64,000 bases of DNA from Microvirga sp. VF16 (GCF_016864375.1 NZ_CP069358.1:372001-436000); one strand, 5' to 3'; shown: positions 35,007 to 44,184, numbered from the stretch's first letter. Numbers and translations are program-made. The notes: a model not told the origin generated them from the letters alone.

Positions 35007-36804
35007 CACGACGTGTGAGAAAATCCCTTTGGCAGGCCAGGTGGATTCCCTTCACAGTGGTCACTCCTCCACGATGTCTGTGAGCGGACGAGCAGTCGTT
35101 ATGCAGGAGATCTACTCGGTAAGGGGCCCAGCTTGCGACGTCAGCACCTGCCGATTTGCCTTCTTCAGGCTATGTGTGCTCCAAAACGCGGCCGCCACCG
35201 CAGTCGGATCCACTGCTGGACATTGTAGGTCAATACTGCCCAGAGCGCCTCCGTGCCAACCTTCGCCAGCCCGCGCACGTGAAAGCGCCGGAGATCGAGC
35301 TTCTCCTTCAGCCATGCGTTGACCAACTCCGCCACGCGTCCGCGCTCACGCAGCAAGCTCCGTGTTTCTGGACTTGTGTGACGGCTCCGGAAAGCGCTCA
35401 CCACTGGGTTCTCATGCGTGACGACAATCGAGCGCACATAGGTGCCATTGCCCGAGCAGCACTGCCGGCGGCTGGGACAGACCCGACAATCGGTCTTGCT
35501 GGCCTGGTAGCGCACCAGCCTTCGTCCCGGCCGGTCATGACCGTCGCGGGCCGTCAGACGCTTACCTTCCGGGCAAGTGTACGTATCCGATGCTGGATCG
35601 TACGGGAACTTGTCGGGCAGAAAGGCATCGGTCACGCCCACCCGCGCAAACCGCTGCTGGACCCGGCCATCGGTCTCAACCCACGGGCCGATCAGTTCGA
35701 CATCCTTCTCGTGCGCCGCCAGGATGTTCTCGCGGCTGGTATAGCCGGCATCCACCACCATCTGATCAGGTGTCTGGCCCAGTCGCTCTTCGATCTGTTC
35801 GACAGCAGGAGCAAGATACTCGTAATCAGGGGCCGCTTGACCGACATCCAAACCAACTGCAATGCCATGGGCTGCATCGGTCGAGATCTGGACGTTGTAG
35901 CTCAGGGCATAATGACCATCACCGTGGCGCATGATCCGCGCCTCCGGATCGGTTGCGCTCGCCCCAATCTGCCGCTGCCTGGCACGAGCATAGCCGGGGC
36001 GCTTGGCCTGAGTGATCTGCTGGACATTGACCAAGGCCTGCTCGAGCCGTTCAACCCGCTCCCGCCGGGCTCGCTCACGGGCCGCGGCCTGCCGGGGTGT
36101 TTCCTCCTCACGGCGCGGATCTCCCATGGCGGCAACGTGCTCGCGAGCCGCTGCCAGGTGCTTCCTGATCTGCTCCTCTTGCTTGAACGAGCTCGGTCCT
36201 GCCTGCGCGGTGATCTTCGTGCCGTCATGCATGACGGTCTTCAGGGCAATCAGCCCCTCCGCACTCAAGATCCCGAGAACCTGCGTGAAGACCTCGTCCA
36301 ACGCGTCATGGTGGGCCAAGCGAAAGTCGGACAAGGTATGATGATTAATCGTGAGGAGCCCTGTCAGCCAGCGGAAGCCGGGATCGTGCTCGCAGCGACG
36401 CTCGACCTCTCGCGCCGAGCCGATGCCGCGGCTGTAGGCGTAGATCCATAAGCTCACCAAAAGCTGAGGATCGTAGGCGGGGCGTCCAGCTCCACCTTCA
36501 AGCGAACCGATCCGGTCTACAAAGGCGGACAGATCAAGCCGGCCCACCAACTCCCAGATTGCCCGAACCGGATGGTCCTCGTCGACCAGTCGCTCGACAT
36601 CGAGCATGGTCCAGCACAGCTGCCGGCGATCAACATGCACCAGCCGAACGCGCCTTAGCCGTGATGGATCTGAGCGGGAACAGCAAGATTGAACCGTCTC
36701 ACGTGAGGCCTGCGGATCGACAGGGTCCATTACCTGACCTCCCTGGAAAGGCTCCGGCTATTGTAGCACGTTGGAGCTCCCAGAGGATTTTCTCACACGT
36801 CGTG
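35007..36804. mobile_element. IS1182-family insertion sequence, 1.8 kb
   Basis: Perfect 20-bp inverted repeats CACGACGTGTGAGAAAATCC occur at 35007-35026 and, inverted, at 36785-36804. The host IS6 gene is restored exactly when the element is removed. Confidence 0.9.
35165..36730 (-). CDS. IS1182-family transposase
   Basis: The 521-residue product from ATG 36730 has the IS1182 N-terminal block (LDVERLVDEDHPVRAIWELV, RPAYDPQLLVSLWIYAYSRG), the core MHDGTKITAQAG and QMVVDAGYTSRENI, and the Cys-rich segment CRVCPSRRQCC. The C-terminal RGRVAELVNAWLKEKLDLRR holds the last catalytic Glu. No frameshift is present, so it is probably active. Confidence 0.92.
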   Translation of the reverse strand: MDPVDPQASRETVQSCCSRSDPSRLRRVRLVHVDRRQLCWTMLDVERLVDEDHPVRAIWELVGRLDLSAFVDRIGSLEGGAGRPAYDPQLLVSLWIYAYSRGIGSAREVERRCEHDPGFRWLTGLLTINHHTLSDFRLAHHDALDEVFTQVLGILSAEGLIALKTVMHDGTKITAQAGPSSFKQEEQIRKHLAAAREHVAAMGDPRREEETPRQAAARERARRERVERLEQALVNVQQITQAKRPGYARARQRQIGASATDPEARIMRHGDGHYALSYNVQISTDAAHGIAVGLDVGQAAPDYEYLAPAVEQIEERLGQTPDQMVVDAGYTSRENILAAHEKDVELIGPWVETDGRVQQRFARVGVTDAFLPDKFPYDPASDTYTCPEGKRLTARDGHDRPGRRLVRYQASKTDCRVCPSRRQCCSGNGTYVRSIVVTHENPVVSAFRSRHTSPETRSLLRERGRVAELVNAWLKEKLDLRRFHVRGLAKVGTEALWAVLTYNVQQWIRLRWRPRFGAHIA

Positions 36805-37043
36805 CACGGTGGCATGGTCAACGCCGATGCCCCGCTCGGCCATCATCTCTTCCAAATTCCGGAGGCTGAGATTGTAAGCCAAATACCACCGAACACAGAG
36901 CAGGATCACCGAGCGATCAAAATGCCTGCCCTTGAACATGCCGCCCTCTTCCCTGAAACCGAGGAGGGTATAGCTGAAACTCTGAAACAAAACGTTTGCG
37001 ACACATCCTGCCAGGACGAATGTACTCCGGCGAAGCCTGTTCA

Positions 37044-37133
37044 TGCGCTTACCTGACGATGCGAGCGCCCCTCTGGTAGCCCATCAGCCCAGGCTCGTAG
37101 TGCGCGAGGCAGAGATGTGAAGGCATACTGTCC
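37044..37133 (+). repeat. Dispersed repeat, copy 2 (about 90 bp)
   Basis: It matches 24404-24493. On the minus strand it encodes MPSHLCLAHYEPGLMGYQRG then ARIVR-stop; the other copy conserves most of these residues while third positions vary. Confidence 0.7.
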
Positions 37134-37519
37134 TTTCGCTCCGCTTTGCAGAACTGGACGCGCACAATCTCCAGTGTGGATTGCTGGCATGAGCGAAGTG
37201 GTTCGGGTTGGTAGAGGGGGCAAGGGACTATGGAGGAGCAAGGGTATAAAGCCGTCTCGGAAGCCAAGTGGTCGCACCAATACCAGCGTGCGAGTTGTGC
37301 AGGACACTGGCGTTCCGTCGGGGCCACACCCGAGTGGCACGGAAGGATTCTGCACAGAGGGTGGCGCTGGATCGAACCAGGACCAAGTCCCGCCGTTGTC
37401 GCGGACGGACTCAGCCCGCTCGCGGCTGACAGTCCAGCCCCAGTCAGAACGAAAATGATCATAGCTCGAACAGGAAAGTGGGCGAGTTTGCTGCTACTGC
37501 ATGTCTATTCGGATGGGTT
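37134..37519. other. Gene-free stretch
   Basis: About 390 bp. Long open frames on the plus strand have low-complexity composition and no start signal. No tRNA fold or terminator was found. The GNAT pseudogene begins to its right. Confidence 0.35.
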
Positions 37520-37819
37520 ACAATTCAGACTTCAGGCTGCACGATCCAACCTGCGCCGCATTACGAAGGTACTGGGTTTCTCGGACGACTTCAAAGCCAT
37601 GCCGCGCGTAGAAGCTAAAGCAGGGTCGTTCTTCAGCACGAACAGCGCCATCGACCTGACCTTTTGGTCCTGCTCGTTCAGCAACCGCAGGACTCGACTG
37701 CGACTCCTGCTCGTCATCGACCCAGTCCAGGCGGTTACGAGGGGTCTGGTGGTTTCAACATAGAGATCGAAGGCAAAGACATAGTCGGGTGACAGAACCG
37801 GTCGAAGGGTGATCGCCAT
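37520..37819 (-). pseudogene. Decayed GNAT acetyltransferase
   Basis: From ATG 37819 the frame gives MAITLRPVLSPDYVFAFDLY then VETTRPLV, a normal GNAT N-terminus. The central acetyl-CoA region is missing. Near the end the family sequence FYARHGFEVVRETQYL appears in a different frame. An internal deletion and a frameshift have inactivated it. Confidence 0.6.
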
Positions 37820-37889
37820 CTGTTGGTCTGGGAAACGGCTGGGCTAAATCGATCCATCAAGCTTATGCCGTGTCATAAGCGGAATGTGA

Positions 37890-38428
37890 ATGGTCGTTCG
37901 AAACGATCCGATTATCACAGCGCGTGAAACGCATGCCAAGGCACAGATCGTCAGAGTTGTTGTCTGTGTGCACGAAGCCGGGCATGCAGTTGTGTTGGGG
38001 CTTGGCCTTGGAAAGTCTTACTTTCCAGAGACAATCGAAATTAGTCTGGAGCAATCGTCGCCCGGCGGTGCAGTCTCGACCACTATCGGAGAAATTCGGG
38101 ATACCGATAAGGCCATGCGTTGCGCGGCCTATCTGATAGCTGGAAGCTCGCTGTCGCCATTGGCAAGGAAAAGGTGATTGTTGCCCCTGAGGTTAATGAG
38201 AATGAGGGATTTTGCCTGTGGAGAGGGGTGGAGGACGATAGCCCAGAGACGGATAAAGCCAAGTTGTCTCTTATCCTGACAAGGTATCCCTCTGTCGAAG
38301 AGCCAGCCGAGCAGTTCGCGCGAAGCATTTTGAACCAACATTGGACTCAGACCGTAGCGTTGGCTAAGGCTTTGGAAGAACGCGGTAAGCTGAAAGAGGC
38401 AGAGATAGTTCAGATCGTAATGGTTTAG
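37890..38428 (+). pseudogene. Frameshifted M41-like (HEAGHA) metallopeptidase relative
   Basis: The first frame (from 37890) contains VVVCVHEAGHAVVLGLGLGK, the HExGH zinc motif context of FtsH-type M41 peptidases without the ATPase part, and AMRCAAYLIAG. Coding continues in a second frame from about 38140: KLAVAIGKEKVIVAPEVNEN and a helical end (LAKALEERGKLKEAEIVQIV), stop 38428. One frameshift near 38140 separates them. It could be a recent pseudogene or a sequencing error; intact, it would be about 170 residues. Confidence 0.55.
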
Positions 38429-38494
38429 TAAGCGTGGCCGGAACACCAAGTTCGGGTAATGTGTAGTCGCTTTTAAACTCGATGCGACCGTATT

Positions 38495-39590
38495 TTGGGT
38501 CAGGGGATCAATGTTGAGCGATTTATAGCGCTCTCGGATCTGCCGTGGGAGAGCCTTGCGGGTTGTTCAGAGCAGCTCACGATAACCATTCTCCGCTTCA
38601 ATGCCCGGTTGGCGGCGTCGGGCCTGGCCGCCGGGTGGCAGTCCCGCTGCGATATGACCGAGGCTGTTCGAGCGCTATTGCTCGATGGCTATCTGGTCGA
38701 CGTCGGCAATTTCGTCCTTCATGACGCCAGCGTGGACGTTCGCAGCCCAACCGATGAACTCGACCGGACGCGCGCAGCTCTTAAAGCTCGGAGGATCGCG
38801 ATGGCTCGAAAGGCCCTCTGGCCAGTTTCTTTCGATGAGCTAGCCGCGCTTAGAGGTGTCGGCGGGATTGGGGCCGAAGCGCCGACGGCATCGAAACGCA
38901 AGAGGCCTGATCCGGATGATGACGAGGCATATCCGGCCTATGCCAATGATGCGGACCCGTGGAGGTGCATATTGCCGAAATCGATGCCGCGTTGGATCGC
39001 ACCACTAGGGTCCTAGCGGGTGAATCTCCGCTGCCCAAGAGCCGGTCGCATCTGGTCTATGACCCGGATCGGGATGAGGCCGAGGACTTGTGGCTCGATC
39101 TCGTCAAATGGACCTCCCATTGGCCTGCTGTCGCAGCGTCGGCAGTCGCCTGGAATGCGTGGCTGGATCTCAGCCTCTATACCCGGTTGCCGTAGTTGGG
39201 GCTGACGATGGCCGCCTCTATCCTGCGAGCGCGAGGGCTGACGAACCATCTTTTACTGCTGGCGGCAGCCATTAAGAAGTCGAAGTCCCGTCCGCAGGGC
39301 AGAGCAGGGCAGGGACGAAGGAGAAACTCGATGTCTTTTGCAGTGTCGTTGAGAAGGCTCTGGAGAGGCTGATCCTTGCCCGTGAGTTGATGAGCCGGGT
39401 GACGGTGATGACCCACTCCAACTCCAAGCTGCCGGAACTGGTTGACCTGTTCTGTCGCGGCCATTGGTAACGGTGCTGCTGGGCACCAAGCTGCTCAAGG
39501 TCACCCCCAGGGCTGTAGACCTGATGCTGGCCTCCACCGCACACGTGGCCGTGCGATTGCCGCTAATGCCAGTGTCTAATCGACCTTGAC
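38495..39590 (+). pseudogene. RHE_PE00001-family (DUF1612-type) HTH protein, multiply frameshifted
   Basis: Pieces in order: FIALSDLPWESLAGCSEQLT ... MTEAVRALLLDGYLVDVGNF ... NFVLHDASVDVRSPTDELDR (first frame); HLVYDPDRDEAEDLWLDLVK and AVAWNAWLDLS (second); LTMAASILRARGLTNHLLLL (third); LILARELMSRVTVMTHSNSK and LLKVTPRAVDLMLA (further frames), ending near 39590. The order and motifs match the plasmid-encoded RHE_PE00001 family of rhizobia. At least four frame changes mean it is dead. It indicates that this segment came from a rhizobial-type plasmid. Confidence 0.7.
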
Positions 39591-39639
39591 TTACGACATT
39601 CCCATCCTCAACTTTCTCGCCCGTGGCTAGGGGTTGGGT

Positions 39640-40707
39640 ATGGGATTTGAGATCGAGTTTCTTCCCGTTGGGGATAGCAATGGCGATGCCATCTGTATCA
39701 GGTATGGCGACGACGAGCAGGGATACTGGGTACACGTCGTCGACGGAGGTTTCGTTGACACTGGGCAGACCATAATCGAGCATATTGAGCAGCATTATTA
39801 TGGCCCCGGAACGGTTATCGCGAATGTGGTTCTCTCGCACGCGGACAATGATCACGCGTGTGGACTGATCAAAGTCATTGAGCACTTTGACGTCAGAAAC
39901 ATTTGGATGAATAGGCCGTGGCTCTACGCCGATGAGGTGGTGGACAGCTTTCACGGCAACTACAGCGTTCCAGGCCTTATAGATAAGATGAGGCAGATGC
40001 ACCCTTATCTGGTCGAGATCGAGAAGATTGCTGCCAGAAAGAAAATCCCTATTCACGAAGCCTTTCAAGGAAGCCTTATCGGACCGTTTCGGGTGATGGC
40101 GCCGAGCCGGCAGCGATATGTTAGCCTCATTCCCGATCTGGATAAGACTCCGGCATCCTACGCAGAAACGAAGGGTGTGTTCGGTTATGTCGCCGAGGTT
40201 GCGAAGTCCGTTGTTCAGAAGGTCCAAGAGGCCTGGGGTATTGAGACGCTCCAGGACAATCCCGATCCTACTTCTGCGTCCAACGAGACAAGCATTGTGC
40301 AACTTGGGGCGATCGACGGTGAGACCATCCTTTTGACTGCCGACGTCGGTCCTGCCGGTCTGGAGGAAGCGGCTCGCTATGCGTATTCACTAGGTCTTCT
40401 GAAATCGCCTAACTTCGTACAGGTGCCTCACCATGGAAGCCGGAGGAATGTAACCCCGAAAGTCCTGAATTGGTGGCTCGGGCGCCCATTGGAGCAGGAA
40501 GGGAATATCCGAGGGTACGCTTACGTGTCTGTAGGCAAGGACGCGGACATCTATCCTCGGAAAAGGGTGAAGAATGCGTTTATCCGACGCGGCTACACGG
40601 TTCATGCAACAAGAGGGATCACCAAGCGCTATACCCGCAACATGGCTGCACGTGACGGTTGGATAGCCTCAACACCTGAGCCATTCTCCGTGGACGTTGA
40701 AGACTGA
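39640..40707 (+). CDS. MBL-fold metallo-hydrolase
   Basis: ATG 39640 follows AGGGG; a TTG two codons upstream is possible. The 355-residue product has the metallo-beta-lactamase motif LSHADNDHACGL (HxDxDH), a second metal ligand block LLTADVGPAG and the C-terminal VQVPHHGSRRN seen in ComEC/Rec2-type MBL proteins. No TM or signal peptide, so cytoplasmic. The substrate may be nucleic acid or a nucleotide. Its TGA overlaps the ATG of the 4-TM protein, so the two are translationally coupled and probably act together. I suspect a two-gene defence or toxin-type module; not proven. Confidence 0.8.
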   Translation: MGFEIEFLPVGDSNGDAICIRYGDDEQGYWVHVVDGGFVDTGQTIIEHIEQHYYGPGTVIANVVLSHADNDHACGLIKVIEHFDVRNIWMNRPWLYADEVVDSFHGNYSVPGLIDKMRQMHPYLVEIEKIAARKKIPIHEAFQGSLIGPFRVMAPSRQRYVSLIPDLDKTPASYAETKGVFGYVAEVAKSVVQKVQEAWGIETLQDNPDPTSASNETSIVQLGAIDGETILLTADVGPAGLEEAARYAYSLGLLKSPNFVQVPHHGSRRNVTPKVLNWWLGRPLEQEGNIRGYAYVSVGKDADIYPRKRVKNAFIRRGYTVHATRGITKRYTRNMAARDGWIASTPEPFSVDVED

Positions 40708-41492
40708 TGTCTCTCTCAAGCCTCTTCGATGTATATTCCATCCGCGCTCGGATCTTTCCGGCGGTAATCTCCGCGGCCCCTGCTTTTGCCTTGGGAGCAA
40801 CATCAGTCACGTGGGGCAACCTGGGGCTCTCAACGGCGCTCGTCGGTCTCGCGATGGCCGTCATGCTATTTGTGCTCTCGGACGTGGCGCGCCGCCGGGG
40901 CAAGAAGATCGAGCCCGAGATTGAAGCGCGGATGGGAGGGCGACCGAGCATTACGATGCTTCGTCACGACAGTGGCCAAATGGATCCAAAAACGAGAGAC
41001 CGTTATGTGATGTTCTTGGCGGGAAAGCTGAATGAGAAGGCACCCACCAAGGGGCAGCAGAGAGCCAACCCAGAAGCTGCGGACGCCTTCTATGTATGCT
41101 GCGGAGCCTGGTTACGGGAACATACCCGCGACACCAAGAAGTTCCACATCCTCTTCGGGGAGAACATCACCTACGGCTTCAGGCATAACTTGCTCGGCAT
41201 GAAGCCTATTGCCCTTGTTCTGAACATCCTGACGGTGATTGCGTGTGTCGGCATCATCGCGGCTACCGAGTGGCCTCTAACGCTGACAAGCCTCAGCGGG
41301 TCCAAGCTGCTGCCGGTCCTCGTCATCGCGCTGTTTCACGCCGTTTACTTGATCTTTGTTGTGACAGAAGCGTCTGTCGTCGAGGCATCTAAGCAATATT
41401 CCAGGCAGCTCTTCCTCAGCTGCGAGCCGCTCATGCAATCGGCGCCAGTTCCTAAACCCCGCCAGAGTAGGCCGAAGGTAGAGAAGAAATAA
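40707..41492 (+). CDS. Four-TM membrane protein coupled to the MBL hydrolase
   Basis: ATG 40707 overlaps the upstream stop (TGATG). The 261-residue product has two TM segments at about 17-62, a soluble middle with a conserved-looking FYVCCGAWLREHTRDTKKFH and NITYGFRHNLLGMKP, and two more TM segments (about 170-192 and 205-228). A cytoplasmic C-terminus follows (EASVVEASKQYSRQLFLSCE). The family was not recognised. The layout resembles membrane effectors paired with nucleotide-type sensors, but that is inference from context. Confidence 0.7.
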   Translation: MSLSSLFDVYSIRARIFPAVISAAPAFALGATSVTWGNLGLSTALVGLAMAVMLFVLSDVARRRGKKIEPEIEARMGGRPSITMLRHDSGQMDPKTRDRYVMFLAGKLNEKAPTKGQQRANPEAADAFYVCCGAWLREHTRDTKKFHILFGENITYGFRHNLLGMKPIALVLNILTVIACVGIIAATEWPLTLTSLSGSKLLPVLVIALFHAVYLIFVVTEASVVEASKQYSRQLFLSCEPLMQSAPVPKPRQSRPKVEKK

Positions 41493-41525
41493 TTGGCGGG
41501 CGCCGTTGGTCAGAGGTCATGAATG

Positions 41526-41601
41526 AGGCCTGGAGCTCAACGGCTAGAGCCAGCCGCTCATAACGGTCTGGTTCACGGTTCGAGTCCAGGCAGGCCCACC
41601 A
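41526..41601 (+). tRNA. tRNA-Met-like (CAT anticodon), 76 nt, somewhat degenerate
   Basis: The 76 bases fit a cloverleaf with standard lengths: acceptor AGGCCTG/CAGGCCC, D stem GCTC/GAGC with GG in the loop, anticodon arm AGCCG-CTCATAA-CGGTC, 5-nt variable region, T loop TTCGAGT and encoded ACCA end. Mismatches occur at 1-72 (A-C), 27-43 (A-C) and two positions of the T stem (CACGG/CCAGG). It may be an atypical mobile-element tRNA or a decaying copy. Confidence 0.6.
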
Positions 41602-41826
41602 CGCTCGACAAGGCGCCTTGCTATGTAGATCTGGGCTAAGATCCGACCCATAGCGCGGCCGCTCCTCTTGTACTGAGGGCGCGGCGCCTCTGACGGCTCG
41701 CCAAGAATTTGCAGACCCGCGCGTCGTCGAGCCGCAGTAGTTTCCAGCTAGTCCGCGCGCCATATCGTTTCAATTGGGGAAGCTGACTTGGGCCTTGAAC
41801 ATCCCTCACGCCGATGGCTCGAGAAC
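41602..41826. other. Gene-free stretch after the tRNA-like gene
   Basis: No convincing open frame or terminator was seen in 225 bp. Confidence 0.35.
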
Positions 41827-41991
41827 ATGTCCACCCGCCGGGCCAAGAGGGTTGACCGTCAGCTGCTCTATGCATCAGCAGACGAGATAGGGGCCTACGC
41901 TGTTGAAGTGGCCGCTACGATCGGCAGCATTTGTCATAAGTGCGGACTTGAGGCCGAGCCCCAAAATGTGGATGCTCCCGAAAACCGTTAA
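41827..41991 (+). CDS. Possible small protein, 54 aa
   Basis: ATG 41827 opens MSTRRAKRVDRQLLYASADE and ends with a CxxC (SICHKCGLEAEPQ). A TTG 13 codons upstream is also in frame. The ribosome-binding site is weak. Composition is protein-like; family unknown. Confidence 0.35.
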   Translation: MSTRRAKRVDRQLLYASADEIGAYAVEVAATIGSICHKCGLEAEPQNVDAPENR

Positions 41992-42072
41992 CCAAGGCGA
42001 TTCCGGAGTCACTGGATATGGGCGCTCGCCCCGAGCTCCATGGTTGAGTCGAAGGCCAATGGAAAGGAGCTC

Positions 42073-42678
42073 ATGTTGGTTGCACCAGACTACAGTTTCT
42101 CACTTCATAGCCACCGATTTGCTGCTTGGTGCGCGGCCACTGCAGCCAGTGCTTCGAAGAAGTGCCGGTTTTCTGTATTGGCCGGCGTGAAACTAATTGA
42201 GCAATCGGGCCTCAGCCAAATGGCGGCTGGCTGGAACATGCTCCCGGATCCCGAGGAGTTCGATGCATACCACCGAGGCATGCGGGAGCGGCTGGTTGCA
42301 CTAGCGCCTTTCATTGTTGGAAGCGGACCCTGCCGAGAGTTCACTCATGGTGTCGCCGCTAAACTGATCAACTGCTATCTCAAGCCGTTGTACGTCGTTG
42401 GTCCTTCTGATCCACAAGCGATGCCTGAGGCCCAGCAGGAGAAGTTGAATGCAGTCCATCCGCCTATCGACAGACTACTCCTCACTAGCCTCATTGCTGC
42501 AGATACAGGCCCCCGCAGGGTCATTTGGCGGAAGGCAAAGGAGACAGGATGGTCGACCTTCAGCAGCGCAGATTATGAGGCTGTGATCGAAGCCGTTCGG
42601 GACTTCACATCTGGGGAGCTCTGGAAAATCGAGCGGCATTGGTCTGGCTATCAGTCTTCCATGGACGCTACGAACTGA
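42073..42678 (+). CDS. Hypothetical protein, 201 aa
   Basis: I chose ATG 42073 (MLVAPDYSFSLHSHRFAAWC) because AAGGAG lies just upstream; an in-frame ATG at 42040 has none. The product is soluble and helical: FSVLAGVKLIEQSGLSQMAA, FTHGVAAKLINCYLKPLYVV and a basic-acidic end with SSADYEAVIEAVRDF. No known catalytic motif. It ends convergently with the SIR2 gene, 93 bp away, and may belong to the defence-like island. Confidence 0.65.
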   Translation: MLVAPDYSFSLHSHRFAAWCAATAASASKKCRFSVLAGVKLIEQSGLSQMAAGWNMLPDPEEFDAYHRGMRERLVALAPFIVGSGPCREFTHGVAAKLINCYLKPLYVVGPSDPQAMPEAQQEKLNAVHPPIDRLLLTSLIAADTGPRRVIWRKAKETGWSTFSSADYEAVIEAVRDFTSGELWKIERHWSGYQSSMDATN

Positions 42679-42771
42679 CCCGGTGCTGAGCTGACCCCCA
42701 GCGGAAAGCGCCAGCGACAATCTACGTTGATCCAGCCGGCTGACTGTTACCTTCTCAGGGCTCGGCAGCCT

Positions 42772-43935
42772 TCAGGGTTTGAGCCGTCGTAAGATATCAT
42801 CGAGCTCGTCAGGAGCTTCCAGAAATTGAGTGAAGCCCTTGTCCCAAATGGCTGCAGTCCCGTCCAGCGACAACGTCCACCCACTTCCGATCCTCGTACC
42901 GCCGAATGGACCGCGGGCATTTACGCGCAGCGTGTGGAGTAGTTTCAGTTCCTTGCGGCCGAGGTCGTACATGGTGTGCTCAAGGAACGGACGCTTCCAA
43001 AGGTCGACGATCACGATCGGGGCCGCTCGACTTTTTGATCGAGCTTCCTTCAGCCATGTGTTAAGATGCAGGTCGGTCAGGCCTGAGCCGATCACGTAGA
43101 TGATGTCGGCCTGCATTATGTCCCGCGCTAAGGCCACGTAATAGTGAGACATGGGGCGTTGCTGGAGCCGTGAGAGCTTCTCCAAACCCGTTATGACAGC
43201 GGTCCGGAGGAAGGAGCTTCCATGGAACTCGCAATGTCTCAGAGCCTCTGAGCGTTCGTCGAACCAGTATAGCTCTCCGATGTCCCCTCCATGTGGGATC
43301 GGGTGTGGAAAGCCTAGGTGAACGGATCCGTGAAGGTGGAAAACGGAGTTGGCGTCCTCTTGTGTCCAGAATCGTTCGAGCTCAAAGCGCTTCGGTTCCG
43401 AGCTCAGACGCGGATCAAACCCTGTATAGAGATCAGGTACTGCTTGAAGGACGAAGTCGTCATAGTTCGTCGTGTAGATTCGGGTGACGTGCTCGCTTCG
43501 AACTTTTGCGAGGAAGGCTGCCAATGGAGCAAGGCTAGCTCCGGGCGCATCGCAGGAAGCGGAGAAGCGCTTGTAAATGACTTTGACAATTCTGTCGCAC
43601 AGCGTGCGTACGGCGTTCTCAGTGAGACCAGATGCGTTGGAAATAAATGGGCTGAGGATAGGGCGGAACTCGTCGACGGAGCCATCCGTCGGGGGAGAGG
43701 TGAAAATCAGCTCATGAGCACAGTGGTAGATCTGCTCGAAGTTCGGACTCGCTGGCTTGTTGAGGTAGTTCTCCAATCCCTCCTTGATCGTCGCGTACGC
43801 TCTGTCGCCACCTGTGTACTTCATCCACTCGTCACCTAAGACGTACTGTTCGATCTCGTCCGTGATCCTGGACGTGGAGGGTGCCTTGTAGTCGATGGAT
43901 GCTCCGGCACCCAGGAGGATTACAGCTCGGGTCAT
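42772..43935 (-). CDS. SIR2-family NAD-binding protein
   Basis: The 387-residue product starts MTRAVILLGAGASIDYKAPS, the NAD-binding GAGAS loop of SIR2 domains. It continues with RIYTTNYDDFVL (TTNYD), VFHLHGSVHLGF (the conserved His in HLHGS) and YVIGSGLTDLHLN (GSG...D). These are the SIR2_2-type blocks found in antiphage effectors that degrade NAD+, as in Thoeris and related systems. No deacetylase zinc site was seen. No partner domain is fused; possible partners are the HsdR-N-like and coiled-coil genes upstream on the same strand. Confidence 0.85.
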   Translation of the reverse strand: MTRAVILLGAGASIDYKAPSTSRITDEIEQYVLGDEWMKYTGGDRAYATIKEGLENYLNKPASPNFEQIYHCAHELIFTSPPTDGSVDEFRPILSPFISNASGLTENAVRTLCDRIVKVIYKRFSASCDAPGASLAPLAAFLAKVRSEHVTRIYTTNYDDFVLQAVPDLYTGFDPRLSSEPKRFELERFWTQEDANSVFHLHGSVHLGFPHPIPHGGDIGELYWFDERSEALRHCEFHGSSFLRTAVITGLEKLSRLQQRPMSHYYVALARDIMQADIIYVIGSGLTDLHLNTWLKEARSKSRAAPIVIVDLWKRPFLEHTMYDLGRKELKLLHTLRVNARGPFGGTRIGSGWTLSLDGTAAIWDKGFTQFLEAPDELDDILRRLKP

Positions 43936-44184
43936 GATCTATGCTGATGAAATGCGGCCAGGAAACCGGAGTGGCGGGACGACTGCTGCTTTTAGCGCAC
44001 CGGCACAGAAAAATCGCTGAGGCGTGTTGCCGTCGTTTGATTGGGGCCGGGATGGAAGAAACATGTCGGCAAGGTCTGGAGCGACATGAACAACCGCCGA
44101 AAGCAGGAGGCGCCCTATGAAGGTCACCTCGGAGTATAACATGCCCGCCAGCCGAAGCGAGCGGGCTTAAGCAGGCTTTCGCTC

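Larger units (their letters stand above)
34443..36939 (-). pseudogene. IS6-family transposase split by IS1182
   Basis: The 5' part (36939-36805) starts MFKGRHFDRSVILLCVRWYL and ends GVDHATV. The 3' part (35006-34443) starts HRWVVRYSPELLERFN and has HMDETYIKVRG, WIVIDGSQTNREA and LNNRIEQDHRGIKRR (DDE). Removing the IS1182 joins GCC ACC GTG to CAT CGC TGG without loss or gain, giving the family sequence DHATVHRWVVRY. Confidence 0.88.
34386..37008. mobile_element. IS6-family element split by IS1182
   Basis: The ends share GGATG-Y-GTCGCAAA (34386 rightward; 37008 leftward as TTTGCGACACATCC). Subtracting the 1798-bp IS1182 leaves 825 bp, normal for IS6. No 8-bp target duplication was seen, consistent with later rearrangement. 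Confidence 0.75.

Noticed and set aside
35156..36451. Plus-strand frame of 431 codons
   Set aside because: Antisense to the IS1182 transposase; no recognisable domain.
37230..37763. Plus-strand frame of 177 codons
   Set aside because: Composition is low-complexity and it overlaps the GNAT pseudogene, whose motifs are on the other strand.
44142..44168. GCCCGC/GCGGGC hairpin as a terminator for the nuclease or SIR2 gene
   Set aside because: The T-run is missing and the loop is long; orientation does not fit either gene end well.
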